Numbered from the stretch's first letter, positions 52,761 through 62,216 are shown. The stretch: DNA of 64,000 bases from Elizabethkingia sp. YR214 (GCF_003058195.1 NZ_QBUH01000003.1:124001-188000), one strand, 5' to 3'. Numbers and translations are program-made. The notes: generated from the sequence alone by a model not told the origin.

Positions 52761-55040
52761 ATGAGAAAAAAAATTATTGTAACTGTTCTGTCACTTTGCA
52801 GTTATTTCTCCTTTGGACAAGATCTTAAACCTGTAGATTATGTAAACACCCTTATGGGTACGCAGTCTAAACATTCTCTGTCCAACGGAAATACATATCC
52901 GGCAGTCGGTTTGCCATGGGGAATGAATCTATGGACGCCACAAACCGGGAAAATGGGTGACGGCTGGGCTTACACTTATGATGCAGATAAAATAAAAGGC
53001 TTCAAACAAACCCATCAGCCATCACCATGGATGAATGATTATGGTGCATTTGCCATAATGCCGGGAGTTGGTAAACCAAAATTCAAAGAAGATGAACGAG
53101 CCAGCTGGTTTAGTCATAAGGCTGAGGTTGCGACACCTTATTCCTATAGCGTGTATCTGGCGGATGCAAATGTAACTACAGAGCTTACACCAACAGAAAG
53201 AGCTGCTTATTTTAAGTTTGATTTTCCTAAAACAGATAGTGCATACGTAGTAATTGACGCGCTGGATAAAGGTTCATATATTAAAATATTACCTAAGGAA
53301 AAGAAAATTATTGGTTATACAACCAGATATGCAGCAGGTAAATATGAAAATTTCAAAAATTACTTTATTGTTCAGTTTGATAAAGATTTCGATCTGACAT
53401 CAGCATGGAAAGATAATGCACTGGTGAATGATCAGTTGGAGATCACAAGCAATCATGCAGGAGCGATTGTAGGTTTTAAGCTTAAAGCAAAAGAGTCCAT
53501 TTATGCCAAGGTAGCATCATCTTTTATTAGCTTCGAGCAAGCCGAAATTAACCTGAAAAGAGAAATTGGGAATCAGTCTTTCGCTCAGGTAAAAAATAAT
53601 GCTAAAGATATCTGGAGCAAAACATTGGGTAAAATTGAGGTGAAAGGGGGAACAGATGAACAATACAGAACGTTCTATTCTGCAATGTACCGTACTTTGT
53701 TTTTCCCGCAAAAGCTTTATGAAATAGACGCTCAGAATAAAATAAAACACTGGAGTCCTTATAACGGGAAAATCTTAGATGGAAGAATGTTTGCAGGAAC
53801 AGGCTTCTGGGATACTTTCCGGGCTTTGTATCCGTTCCTAAATCTGGTATATCCAAGCATTAATGTAGAAATGCAGGAGGGGTTGGCTAATGCGTTCAAA
53901 GAAGGAGGTTTTCTTCCGGAATGGAGCAGTCCTGGATTTGCAGATGTAATGATTGGTAATAACTCCGCCTCCGTGGTTGCAGATGCTTACATAAAAGGGC
54001 TTAAAGGCTATGATATCGAAACATTGTGGAAAGCTGTTGTCCATGGTGCGAATAATGAAGGTCCTATGGATGCTGTCGGAAGAAGAGGTGTTTCTTACTA
54101 CAACTCTTTAGGTTATGTTCCTTACGATGTACAGATTAATGAAAATGCTGCACGTACATTGGAATATGCTTATGATGACTTTGCAATTTACCAGTTAGGA
54201 AAAGCACTTGGAAAACCTGAGTCTGAAATCGGTATTTTTAAGAAAAGGGCTTATAACTATAAAAATGTTTTTGACACCTCTACCGGAATGATGAGAGGTA
54301 AAAATAAAGACGGAAAATTTCAGTCTCCTTTTAATCCGTTTAAATGGGGTGATGCTTTTACAGAGGGTAACAGCTGGCATTATACCTGGTCAGTATTTCA
54401 GGATATTGACGGATTGTCTAAGTTAATGGGGGGTAAAAAGAAATTTGAAGCAAAATTGGATGAGGTATTTTCATTACCACCAGTTTTTGATGATTCTTAT
54501 TATGGATCTGTAATTCACGAAATCCGTGAGATGCAGATTATGAATATGGGGCAATATGCACATGGTAATCAGCCGATTCAGCATATGATCTATTTATACA
54601 ACTATGCAGGAGCTCCTTATAAGACACAATATTGGACACGTCAGGTGATTAACAAATTGTATAAGCCGACACCGGACGGGTATTGTGGAGATGAGGATAA
54701 TGGACAAACATCAGCATGGTACGTGTTTTCGGCTTTAGGCTTCTATCCGGTAACACCTGCTACGAATCAGTATGTTTTGGGAGCTCCGTTGTTCAAAGAA
54801 GCAACGATCCACTTGGAGAATGGTAAAAAAATTGAAATTAAAGCACCACAAAACAGCCAGGAAAATATATACGTGGAATCTTTAAGAGTAAATAACCAGC
54901 CATATTCTAAAAACTGGTTAAATCACCAGGAATTATTGAAAGGAGCAGTGCTGAATTTTGATATGAAAGCACAGCCTAATAAAGAAAGAGGTTCACAGGA
55001 AAAAGATTTTCCTTACTCTATGTCAACAGAAAAATTATAA
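52761..55040 (+). CDS. GH92 family glycoside hydrolase (alpha-mannosidase)
   Basis: 759 residues with a signal peptide (about residues 1-19, ending SYFSFGQ). The GH92 start is VDYVNTLMGTQSKHSLSNGN; key blocks are GTGFWDTFRALYPFLNLVYP (about 339-358), EGNSWHYTWSVFQD, HGNQPIQHMIYLYNYAGAPY and DEDNGQTSAWYVFSALGFYP, which include calcium ligands and catalytic acidic residues. GH92 enzymes are exo-alpha-1,2-/1,3-mannosidases acting on N-glycans or mannan in the periplasm or on the surface. No SusCD pair is present here. Confidence 0.93.
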   Translation: MRKKIIVTVLSLCSYFSFGQDLKPVDYVNTLMGTQSKHSLSNGNTYPAVGLPWGMNLWTPQTGKMGDGWAYTYDADKIKGFKQTHQPSPWMNDYGAFAIMPGVGKPKFKEDERASWFSHKAEVATPYSYSVYLADANVTTELTPTERAAYFKFDFPKTDSAYVVIDALDKGSYIKILPKEKKIIGYTTRYAAGKYENFKNYFIVQFDKDFDLTSAWKDNALVNDQLEITSNHAGAIVGFKLKAKESIYAKVASSFISFEQAEINLKREIGNQSFAQVKNNAKDIWSKTLGKIEVKGGTDEQYRTFYSAMYRTLFFPQKLYEIDAQNKIKHWSPYNGKILDGRMFAGTGFWDTFRALYPFLNLVYPSINVEMQEGLANAFKEGGFLPEWSSPGFADVMIGNNSASVVADAYIKGLKGYDIETLWKAVVHGANNEGPMDAVGRRGVSYYNSLGYVPYDVQINENAARTLEYAYDDFAIYQLGKALGKPESEIGIFKKRAYNYKNVFDTSTGMMRGKNKDGKFQSPFNPFKWGDAFTEGNSWHYTWSVFQDIDGLSKLMGGKKKFEAKLDEVFSLPPVFDDSYYGSVIHEIREMQIMNMGQYAHGNQPIQHMIYLYNYAGAPYKTQYWTRQVINKLYKPTPDGYCGDEDNGQTSAWYVFSALGFYPVTPATNQYVLGAPLFKEATIHLENGKKIEIKAPQNSQENIYVESLRVNNQPYSKNWLNHQELLKGAVLNFDMKAQPNKERGSQEKDFPYSMSTEKL

Positions 55041-55059
55041 CAGAGATATTTAATATATT

Positions 55060-55557
55060 ATGAATACTGAAAAAACAGAAATCTTTAACAGAATAGAAAA
55101 AACACTTGGAGAACAAGGGTTTAATATTGTAGCAAAAGATGATAGCAGGCCTTGGGGAGGCTTTTTTGTAATCGAAGAAAAGCAGGCTCAGGATTTCGCT
55201 AATCAATATTTTGACGGAATTGATGTAGAAAGCCTTAAGATAGGAGGGAAGCTAAGTCCTAAAATTCTTTTGGTTGCTCCTCAGGCTCGATTAAGCTGGC
55301 AGTATCACCACAGAAGAGCTGAGATTTGGCAGGTAGTGGATGGTGTTGTAGGGATTAAAAGAAGCAATACTGATGAAGAGGGCGATTTAAAAGAATATAA
55401 TCCAAAAGATCAGGTAAAGCTTGAACAGGGAGAAAGACACCGCCTGATCGGATTAGACGGATGGGGAGTAGTTGCCGAGATCTGGCAGCATACAGATGCT
55501 AATAATCCGTCTGATGAAGATGATATTGTAAGGGTACAGGATGATTTTGGAAGATAA
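55060..55557 (+). CDS. Cupin protein, mannose-6-phosphate isomerase type
   Basis: 165 residues. A single cupin barrel with KDDSRPWGGFFVIEE, LSWQYHHRRAEIWQVVDGVV (His and Glu metal ligands, about 80-99) and GERHRLIGLDGWGVVAEIWQ, matching the mannose-6-phosphate isomerase type II domain in isolation. It would turn mannose-6-phosphate into fructose-6-phosphate, completing the route from mannosidase and kinase; this is inference from context. 19 bases after the mannosidase gene. Confidence 0.78.
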   Translation: MNTEKTEIFNRIEKTLGEQGFNIVAKDDSRPWGGFFVIEEKQAQDFANQYFDGIDVESLKIGGKLSPKILLVAPQARLSWQYHHRRAEIWQVVDGVVGIKRSNTDEEGDLKEYNPKDQVKLEQGERHRLIGLDGWGVVAEIWQHTDANNPSDEDDIVRVQDDFGR

Positions 55558-55647
55558 TTTTAAACTTTCATATTCATCGTAACCGCTCATTATATCGTGA
55601 ACGATAAGTATTCTGAAAAGATTTTCAGGAAAATAAAATATAAAATT

Positions 55648-55678
55648 TTGTGTGTTTGAAAAAAAATACATAATTTTG
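55648..55678 (+). promoter_or_regulatory. Promoter of rpmB-rpmG-bL38
   Basis: TTG 55648-55650, 20 bases, TAATTTTG 55671-55678; start near 55684, about 31 bases before the rpmB ATG. Confidence 0.65.
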
Positions 55679-55714
55679 CACTTCAATTTGAATAAGTAGT
55701 AAAAGACTAAAGAT

Positions 55715-55951
55715 ATGTCAAAAATTTGCCAGATAACAGGTAAGCGTGCAATGGTCGGGAACCACGTTTCTCACGCCAATAATAAGACCAAAAGACGCTT
55801 TGAGATTAATTTATTGGAAAAGAAATTTTACCTTCCGGAGCAAGAGAAGCACGTTACTTTGAAAGTATCTGCTCACGGATTGAGAGTTATTAACAAGATT
55901 GGTGTTGAGGAAGCTATTGAAAGAGCTACTAGAAACGGATTTATTAAATAA
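55715..55951 (+). CDS. rpmB: 50S ribosomal protein L28
   Basis: 78 residues. KICQITGKRAMVGNHVSHAN and NKTKRRFEINLLEKKFYLPE identify bL28. It has own promoter and lies 7 bases before rpmG. First of three small ribosomal genes. Confidence 0.97.
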   Translation: MSKICQITGKRAMVGNHVSHANNKTKRRFEINLLEKKFYLPEQEKHVTLKVSAHGLRVINKIGVEEAIERATRNGFIK

Positions 55952-55958
55952 TTAGAAA

Positions 55959-56141
55959 ATGGCAAAGAAAGGTAATAGAGTGCAGGTAATATTAGAGTGC
56001 ACTGAGCATAAAGAATCCGGAATGCCGGGGATGTCAAGATACATCACAACAAAAAACAAAAAGAATACAACTGAAAGATTAGAGTTGAAGAAATTCAACG
56101 CTGTTTTGAAGAAGTATACTGTTCATAAAGAAATTAAATAA
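55959..56141 (+). CDS. rpmG: 50S ribosomal protein L33
   Basis: 60 residues. [20 protein letters not shown] and [20 protein letters not shown] match bL33. It lacks most of the zinc cysteines (only Cys in LECTEH), as in zinc-independent versions. Confidence 0.96.
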   Translation: MAKKGNRVQVILECTEHKESGMPGMSRYITTKNKKNTTERLELKKFNAVLKKYTVHKEIK

Positions 56142-56161
56142 CTTCTTAAAATAATAAGACA

Positions 56162-56311
56162 ATGGCTAAGAAAGTTGTAGCAACCCTTCAGACATCATCT
56201 AAAAAAATGACTAAAGTGGTTAAAATGGTTAAATCACCGAAGTCCGGCGCTTACGTTTTCGAAGAAAAAGTAATGAACGCTGATGAAGTAGATGCATATC
56301 TTAAAAAATAA
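56162..56311 (+). CDS. DUF4295 family ribosomal protein (bL38)
   Basis: 49 residues, missed by length filters. ATG at 56162, reading AKKVVATLQTSSKKMTKVVK and ending DEVDAYLKK with stop at 56309-56311. Its fixed place after rpmB and rpmG is typical of Bacteroidetes, and this family was reported as an extra large-subunit protein (bL38) in the Flavobacterium johnsoniae ribosome. Basic, likely rRNA-binding. Ends before a terminator. Confidence 0.88.
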   Translation: MAKKVVATLQTSSKKMTKVVKMVKSPKSGAYVFEEKVMNADEVDAYLKK

Positions 56312-56336
56312 TTTAAGTTAAGAACTTAACATACAG

Positions 56337-56364
56337 AAAACTACCTATTTAGGTAGTTTTTTTT
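56337..56364 (+). terminator. Terminator of rpmB-rpmG-bL38
   Basis: 10-bp perfect stem AAAACTACCT (56337-56346) with AGGTAGTTTT (56351-56360), loop ATTT, then more T. Confidence 0.8.
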
Positions 56365-56391
56365 ATATATTTGTTTTATTAAACATTTAAT

Positions 56392-56868
56392 ATGAAACCA
56401 TTCAGACGTATTTTAGTGTTCAGTTTGCTGCTGGGTTTTATAATAGCGTCTGGTCAAAAGAATGTTGAAATGATACAATTTAAAAATACTGAGTCGGTAT
56501 TTCAGATCAAAGGACTTTCTCAGGTAGTTGAAGTACCTCTGGGTACTTCTAAAATGCTTATTTTATCAGGACAGGTTCCTGTTAATCAGAAAGGAGAAGT
56601 TGTCGGTACAGATATTAAAACACAAACACAGCAGGTATTTCAGAATATCCGTGCTGTTTTGGAGCATTGCGGAGCAAGCCTTAATGATATTGTAAAGCTA
56701 GGAATCTTTACTACTGATATTTCTAAAATAGCCGAATTTAGAGAAGTCAGAGATCAGTTTATTAATACCGAAAATCCGCCTGCAAGTTCTCTTTTAGAGG
56801 TAAAAGGACTATTCAGGAAAGATGTATTTATAGAAGTAGAAGTTACGGCAATTGTTAAAAATAAATAA
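56392..56868 (+). CDS. Secreted RidA/YjgF-family protein
   Basis: 158 residues. A signal peptide (about residues 1-22, ending IIASGQK) precedes a Rid domain: MLILSGQVPVNQKGEVVGTD, QQVFQNIRAVLEHCGASLND and PPASSLLEVKGLFRKDVFIE. The catalytic Arg of imine deaminases (in the SxxR context near the C-terminus) is not obvious: the position reads SSLLEVKG, so it may be an inactive or different subgroup. Export of a Rid protein is unusual but not unknown in Bacteroidetes. 11 bases before ftsY. Confidence 0.83.
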   Translation: MKPFRRILVFSLLLGFIIASGQKNVEMIQFKNTESVFQIKGLSQVVEVPLGTSKMLILSGQVPVNQKGEVVGTDIKTQTQQVFQNIRAVLEHCGASLNDIVKLGIFTTDISKIAEFREVRDQFINTENPPASSLLEVKGLFRKDVFIEVEVTAIVKNK

Positions 56869-56879
56869 TATTTAGCTAA

Positions 56880-57842
56880 GTGAGTTGGTTTAAAAAAATA
56901 TTCAAAAAAGAAGAAAAAGAATCTTTAGACAAAGGATTGGAGAAATCCAGTCAGTCATTTTTTGATAAGGTAAGCAGAGCTGTTGTTGGTAAGAGCAAGG
57001 TTGATGATGAAGTTCTGGATGATCTTGAAGAGGTACTAATTGCATCTGATGTAGGTGTGGAAACTACTGTGAAAATCATCAGAAGAATTGAAGATAGAGT
57101 AGCTAAAGACAAATATGTAAATGTAGCAGAGCTTAATAATATTCTTCGTGAAGAAATATCAGGTTTACTTTTAGAAAATCCACATGCCGGAACGCAGAAT
57201 ATAGATAAGACTAAAAAGCCTTATGTAATAATGGTAGTGGGGGTAAATGGTGTTGGAAAAACAACAACGATTGGAAAGCTTGCTCATCAGTTTAAATCAG
57301 AAGGGCTGAATGTTGTTCTTGGAGCTGCAGATACGTTTAGAGCTGCTGCAGTGGATCAGTTGGTAATTTGGTCTGAAAGGGTAGGTGTGCCGATAGTAAA
57401 ACAGGCTATGGGGTCTGATCCTGCATCTGTTGCTTTCGATACAGTCCAGTCTGCAGTATCACAAAATGCAGATGTTGTAATTATAGATACGGCTGGCAGA
57501 CTTCATAATAAGGTAAATCTTATGAATGAGCTTTCTAAGATTAAAAGAGTTATGCAAAAGGTTATTCCGGATGCTCCACACGAAGTACTCTTAGTATTGG
57601 ACGGATCTACGGGACAAAATGCCTTCGAGCAGGCAAAACAATTTACAGCGGCTACGGAAGTTTCAGCTTTGGCAGTTACTAAACTGGATGGGACAGCTAG
57701 AGGTGGAGTAGTTATTGGTATTTCGGATCAGTTCCAGGTACCGGTGAAATATATAGGTGTAGGAGAAAAAATGCAGGATCTGCAGCTTTTTAATGGTACA
57801 GAATTTGTTGACTCTTTCTTCAAAAAGAGAGAAGAAAATTAA
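56880..57842 (+). CDS. ftsY: Signal recognition particle receptor FtsY
   Basis: 320 residues. GTG start (56880) with the conserved opening SWFKKIFKKEEKES. NG domain: helical N part (about 20-95), then the P loop VMVVGVNGVGKTTTIGKLAH, GAADTFRAAAVDQLV, IIDTAGRLHNKVNLMNELSK, VTKLDGTARGG and the final KYIGVGEKMQDLQLFN. The acidic A domain of longer FtsY proteins is nearly absent. It docks ribosome-SRP complexes to the membrane. Likely cotranscribed with the RidA-like gene. Confidence 0.97.
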   Translation: MSWFKKIFKKEEKESLDKGLEKSSQSFFDKVSRAVVGKSKVDDEVLDDLEEVLIASDVGVETTVKIIRRIEDRVAKDKYVNVAELNNILREEISGLLLENPHAGTQNIDKTKKPYVIMVVGVNGVGKTTTIGKLAHQFKSEGLNVVLGAADTFRAAAVDQLVIWSERVGVPIVKQAMGSDPASVAFDTVQSAVSQNADVVIIDTAGRLHNKVNLMNELSKIKRVMQKVIPDAPHEVLLVLDGSTGQNAFEQAKQFTAATEVSALAVTKLDGTARGGVVIGISDQFQVPVKYIGVGEKMQDLQLFNGTEFVDSFFKKREEN

Positions 57843-57923
57843 TTTGCAGTTTTTAATTAAATTCTGCTAAATTTGAGATAACAAAGTTAAACTATTTTAT
57901 AATCTATTAAAAATCACAAAATT

Positions 57924-58184
57924 ATGGGCTGGATTACATATATTGTATTTGGGCTTATTGCTGGGGCAATCGCTAAAGCAATACATCCGGGTAAGGATCC
58001 GGGAGGCTGGTTGATAACTATTCTTCTTGGTATTCTAGGATCTATTTTAGGACGTTGGATAGCTGGCGCAATAGGCTGGTATGCAGCCGACAGTTTCTGG
58101 AGTTTCAAAAACTGGCTGTTCTCAATCGGAGGCGCAATTCTGCTATTATTTATCTATAATAAAGTAGTCTCTAATAAAGAGTAA
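57924..58184 (+). CDS. GlsB/YeaQ/YmgE-family small membrane protein
   Basis: 86 residues. Signature IVFGLIAGAIAKAIHPGKDP followed by ILLGILGSILGRWIAGAIGW, the glycine-rich membrane pair of transglycosylase-associated (YeaQ) proteins; a third hydrophobic segment (GGAILLLFIYNKVV) ends the chain. Often stress-induced; mechanism unknown. Single gene with a strong bidirectional terminator. Confidence 0.88.
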   Translation: MGWITYIVFGLIAGAIAKAIHPGKDPGGWLITILLGILGSILGRWIAGAIGWYAADSFWSFKNWLFSIGGAILLLFIYNKVVSNKE

Positions 58185-58204
58185 GAATTTATTAATGTTT
58201 AATA

Positions 58205-58243
58205 AAAAAGTAAAGGCGGGAAAATTTCCCGCCTTTACTTTTT
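58205..58243. terminator. Bidirectional terminator
   Basis: 19-bp perfect stem (58205-58223 with 58225-58243) with a one-base centre, flanked by A and T runs. Serves both the YeaQ-like gene and sppA. Confidence 0.8.
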
Positions 58244-58260
58244 ATCATTCTTTACAATGG

Positions 58261-60018
58261 CTATTCTATTTTCAGTACATATGGAAGTGCCATTTGTACT
58301 CCTTTATTATTAGGATTGTTAATCTTCTGGAATAACTGATAGTTCTCTTTACCAAATTTTGTTTCTATGGCTTTAGCAGCAACATCTTCTTCATTCATGC
58401 TCTCGAAGAACTTTTCGAAATTACTCTTATCCTTAGGATAGCTTTTGATGCTGAAATCTTTGGTTTTAGCTAACCCTGCAGCATATTTTACGGCATCATC
58501 CAATGTGCCTATTTCATCTACCAGGCCTAGTTCTTTTGCTCTTGTGCCGGACCATACATGTCCCCCCCCAATAGCGTCTATTTCTTCAAAAGTCTTCTTT
58601 CTGTTCTGGGTTACAAAATAAACAAAACGCTTATAAGTTTGTTCAACACTTTTCTGCATCATATTTCTTGTACCGGGAGTCATACCGGAAATAGTAGAAA
58701 ACATTTTGGAATTAACATTAGTCGCTACAACATCGGAACGAAGCCCATTTCTGTTAGCAAGTTCTTTAAAGTTCATTACCAGTCCAAATACTCCGATAGA
58801 ACCTGTTAATGTGTTGGCTTCTGAGAAAATCTTTTGTCCGGCCATAGCAATGTAATAACCTCCGGATGCAGCATAATCTCCAAATGAAACAACTAATGGT
58901 TTCTTAGCTTTTAGTTGCTGCAATTCAAAAAGAATTTCGTCGCTGGCATTAGCGCTTCCTCCAGGTGAATTAATTCTAAGGACTACTGCTTTTACATTGT
59001 CGTTCTTTTCAATCTTTTTTATTTCTTTAATGAAGTTTTCAGAGTAGATACCTGTATTTCCTTTTCCGTTGAAAATCTCTCCGGAAGCATAAAGAACAGC
59101 TACCTGGTCTTTGGCGCTAGAGCTGGATGCATTTTTATTCACATACTCAATATAATTTCCAATAGATACTTTATTAAGATCGTCTTTAGCTGCAACTTTT
59201 AATTTGCCTTTAATAAGATTATCATATTCTGACTTCTGAAGAAGTTTGTCAACCAATTTACTTTTTAGAGCATATTCAGGTATAATACCATAAAGGCTGT
59301 CTGTAGTTGTTTTTAATTCTTCGGCGCTAAGCTTTCTGGAAATTTCTATTTTTTTAGAAATATTACCCCATAAATCATTTAGTAAGAATGATAATTGCTC
59401 CTTGTTTTCATCGGAGATCTTATTTGTTAAATAAGGTTCTACAGCGGATTTGTATTTTCCATGACGGATAACATCTGCTCCGATTCCATATTTATCGAAT
59501 AAATCTTTGAAGAATACAACTTCAGTAGAGAGACCTTTTAATTCTACACCTCCGGTTGGGTTCAGGTAATACTGATCGGCTACAGTAGAAAGGTAATATG
59601 AACTTTGGGAGACATTATTTCCATAAGCATAGACAAACTTCCCTGACTTTTTAAAATCCTCCAGTGCTTTTCTGATATCATCTATTTGTGTGATACCGGC
59701 AATGGTTCCGTCAGTTTCTATAGAGATACCGGATATCTTCTTGTCATCTTTTGCTTGTTTGATAGCATTTAATATATCGGAAATTTTTAGACTACTGTCA
59801 TTCCCTAAATCAAATATCGAACTGGAAAGCTCCGATGTAGATTCAATAATATTCTCTTTTAAATTAATGGTTAGTACAGAATTATCTTTAACATTTACGC
59901 TACCTTTGCCGGACATGGACGAAATGAGGATGAACAGGAATAATCCTATCATGCCTATAAATCCTACTATAAATATGGCAATAATATTGGCCATAACGGT
60001 CTTGAAAAAATTTTTCAT
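58261..60018 (-). CDS. sppA: Signal peptide peptidase SppA, 67-kDa type
   Basis: 585 residues, the long two-repeat form. One N-terminal membrane helix (about 5-32). The catalytic Lys is in DVIRHGKYKSAVEPYLTNKI (about 187-206) and Ser in FGDYAASGGYYIAMAGQKIF (about 380); LTGSIGVFGLVMNFK and INSPGGSANASDEI also match. Cleaves leftover signal peptides in the membrane. Divergent from folK across 27 bases, which must hold both start regions. Confidence 0.95.
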   Translation of the reverse strand: MKNFFKTVMANIIAIFIVGFIGMIGLFLFILISSMSGKGSVNVKDNSVLTINLKENIIESTSELSSSIFDLGNDSSLKISDILNAIKQAKDDKKISGISIETDGTIAGITQIDDIRKALEDFKKSGKFVYAYGNNVSQSSYYLSTVADQYYLNPTGGVELKGLSTEVVFFKDLFDKYGIGADVIRHGKYKSAVEPYLTNKISDENKEQLSFLLNDLWGNISKKIEISRKLSAEELKTTTDSLYGIIPEYALKSKLVDKLLQKSEYDNLIKGKLKVAAKDDLNKVSIGNYIEYVNKNASSSSAKDQVAVLYASGEIFNGKGNTGIYSENFIKEIKKIEKNDNVKAVVLRINSPGGSANASDEILFELQQLKAKKPLVVSFGDYAASGGYYIAMAGQKIFSEANTLTGSIGVFGLVMNFKELANRNGLRSDVVATNVNSKMFSTISGMTPGTRNMMQKSVEQTYKRFVYFVTQNRKKTFEEIDAIGGGHVWSGTRAKELGLVDEIGTLDDAVKYAAGLAKTKDFSIKSYPKDKSNFEKFFESMNEEDVAAKAIETKFGKENYQLFQKINNPNNKGVQMALPYVLKIE

Positions 60019-60045
60019 CTTTTTAAAAACTGTAATTTTTGTAAT

Positions 60046-60480
60046 ATGTCGTCAAATAACGTGATTTTGTTACTAGGAAGCAATATTAATTTTCCGGAAA
60101 AAAATATTGATATTGCTATAGAGTTGATCAATAATAGATTAGGGAGTATAATTGCAAGTTCTTCAAAACTTATAACTGATCCTGTAGAATTTGACAGTAA
60201 GAATATTTTTTGTAATATTGCCGTGTTAATAAAAACACAATTCTCACCTGTTCAATTATTAAAGAATATTAAAGAAATTGAACATGAAATGGGAAGAGAA
60301 GAAGACTCTTTTGTAAAAGGTAGATATGAAGATAGGATAATTGATATAGATATTGTAGAATTTGGTAATATCAGATTTTATTCACAAAAATTAATGATCC
60401 CGCATCTGAAACACTTATATGAAAGAGATTTTTCGAAGGAGTTGTTAACAGAATTAAACACAAATATTGAAAGAAAATAA
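60046..60480 (+). CDS. folK: Hydroxymethyldihydropteridine pyrophosphokinase
   Basis: 144 residues. NNVILLLGSNINFPEKNIDI, AVLIKTQFSPVQLLKNIKEI, EHEMGRE and YEDRIIDIDIVEFGNIRFYS (catalytic Asp pair DIDI), then MIPHLKHLYERDFSKELL, all in FolK order. Transfers pyrophosphate from ATP to the pterin made by FolB. A decayed copy of its 3' part lies at about 62217-62505. The ompA-like gene starts 64 bases after the stop. Confidence 0.95.
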   Translation: MSSNNVILLLGSNINFPEKNIDIAIELINNRLGSIIASSSKLITDPVEFDSKNIFCNIAVLIKTQFSPVQLLKNIKEIEHEMGREEDSFVKGRYEDRIIDIDIVEFGNIRFYSQKLMIPHLKHLYERDFSKELLTELNTNIERK

Positions 60481-60544
60481 TGTTGAAGTTCTCATTCAGT
60501 ATTATTTGACACAAAAATCATTTATTAACTTAAAAACAAGATTT

Positions 60545-62077
60545 ATGAAATTAAATTTTGCAAGTGTGGCTTTGGCATGTGTACTGCCAATTGCAATGTA
60601 TGGCCAGGATTCTACGGCTGTGGCGAAGACAACTGCTCAGGGACAGTATCCTAATGCGTATACATCTGGCTCTGCCAATGTATCTCCTTTTACTAACAAA
60701 TCTAAAAGATTTAACGATTGGTCTATTTCTGCCGGAGCAGGTACCGTTATCATGAAAAGTGGTAGTCTTTATTCGCTTCATGATGAATCTGGATCTAAAA
60801 AATTATTTGGCTGGACAGCTTATTTTAGTGTAGACAAAGCTATTACTCATGCATTCGGCTTGAAGCTTCAGTATGACAAAGGAGAAACAAGACAAGGCTG
60901 GGTAAATACCAAAGATCATGTATCGAGCGGTCAGCCTGGAGGGAGAACACAATATGATGCGATTTCAATTTTAGGAGATGTTAATATTTCTAATCTTTTC
61001 AGAAGAGTAGACAATCAGTCTCCTTACAGATGGGCACTTCATGCTTACGGAGGTATAGGTACCATTGCTTACAGATCTTACCTACAAGAGCCTGGAAATT
61101 ACAATCAGTCTTTAACAAAAGAAGTAAAGCCGTTTAAATTCAACTCATTCTATGCACAATTAGGTACTGGATTAAAGTACAGAGTTAGCAAAGCTTTTGA
61201 TTTGGAAGGAAGAGTAATGTACTCGATTACCGGAGGAAAAGGCTTTGATGGTGCAAGAGGGAACTATGTAGATCCTGCCAGAGCTGGTAACAATGATATG
61301 GTCAATGCAACACTAGGTCTAACCTATAACATCGGAAAACACGAATCTCACTTATTCTGGCATGATCCATTACAAGAAATCTATTATAAACTTGATGTCT
61401 TAGAAAACAAAAATCAGGATCTTGAAGTATGTAAAAAAGGTGATGCTGATAACGATGGTGTATGTGATGACTGGGATAGAGAATTAAATACTCCTGCAGG
61501 GGCAAGAGTAGATGGTTCTGGTAAGGCATTAGATACAGATTTAGATGGAGTAATTGATCTTTATGATAAGTGTGTTACAGTTCCGGGACCAGTTGAAAAC
61601 GACGGATGCCCTGTAAAAAAAGACAATAACCAGGTTGCAACGGAAGTAGAAACGGAATTAAAAAATGTGTATTTCCATTTTAATAAAGCAACAATAACAA
61701 ATGAGTCAGGTGCAAAATTAGATGTAGCTGCTAACATTATTAAAAGCAACGGAGGAAACTATTTGTTAACCGGACATACAGATGCTAAAGGTAGTGCAGC
61801 ATACAATCTTAAGCTTTCCAGAGAAAGAGCGGCGGCTGTTGTTGGAGCACTAGAGGCTAGAGGAGTGTCTTCTAATACTCTTAAATCGAAAGGAGTTGGT
61901 TCTGCTGATGCAACTGTTCCTGCTACAGCATCTGATGCTGAAAGAATGACGGACAGAAAAGTTACTGTAAGATTCGTAGATAATAACGAATGGAATAATC
62001 TTCCTAAAAAAGATTATAGCGATGTTTCTGTAAAAAAGACTAAAACTGTTAAAAAAGTGACTAAAAAGAAAAAGTAA
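60545..62077 (+). CDS. OmpA-family outer-membrane protein (copy 1)
   Basis: 510 residues from the ATG at 60545 (signal MKLNFASVALACVLPIAMYG); an upstream frame from 60467 overlaps folK and has no signal. An N-terminal beta-barrel (about 20-275) is followed by a calcium-binding thrombospondin type 3-like segment (DADNDGVCDDWDRELNTPAG, DTDLDGVIDLYDKC) and an OmpA peptidoglycan-binding domain (LKNVYFHFNKATITNESG, LTGHTDAKGSAAYNLKLSRE). The tail is lysine-rich (KKTKTVKKVTKKKK). Anchors the outer membrane to the cell wall. Confidence 0.92.
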   Translation: MKLNFASVALACVLPIAMYGQDSTAVAKTTAQGQYPNAYTSGSANVSPFTNKSKRFNDWSISAGAGTVIMKSGSLYSLHDESGSKKLFGWTAYFSVDKAITHAFGLKLQYDKGETRQGWVNTKDHVSSGQPGGRTQYDAISILGDVNISNLFRRVDNQSPYRWALHAYGGIGTIAYRSYLQEPGNYNQSLTKEVKPFKFNSFYAQLGTGLKYRVSKAFDLEGRVMYSITGGKGFDGARGNYVDPARAGNNDMVNATLGLTYNIGKHESHLFWHDPLQEIYYKLDVLENKNQDLEVCKKGDADNDGVCDDWDRELNTPAGARVDGSGKALDTDLDGVIDLYDKCVTVPGPVENDGCPVKKDNNQVATEVETELKNVYFHFNKATITNESGAKLDVAANIIKSNGGNYLLTGHTDAKGSAAYNLKLSRERAAAVVGALEARGVSSNTLKSKGVGSADATVPATASDAERMTDRKVTVRFVDNNEWNNLPKKDYSDVSVKKTKTVKKVTKKKK

Positions 62078-62099
62078 ATTTTTTATCATAAACTAAAAT

Positions 62100-62131
62100 A
62101 GAGTACACATAATTGTGTACTCTATTTTTTT
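62100..62131 (+). terminator. Terminator of OmpA copy 1
   Basis: 10-bp perfect stem AGAGTACACA (62100-62109) with TGTGTACTCT (62114-62123), loop TAAT, then ATTTTTTT. Confidence 0.8.
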
Positions 62132-62216
62132 TAATCACTATGAATAGTGGTTTATATAATTTTATAACAGTTTGTTTATTGATTTTTAAATCGTAATTAC
62201 TTTTATTAATAAATTT

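Noticed and set aside
58558-60064. Plus-strand frames of 83 and 124 residues opposite sppA
   Set aside because: Antisense shadows of sppA without independent support.
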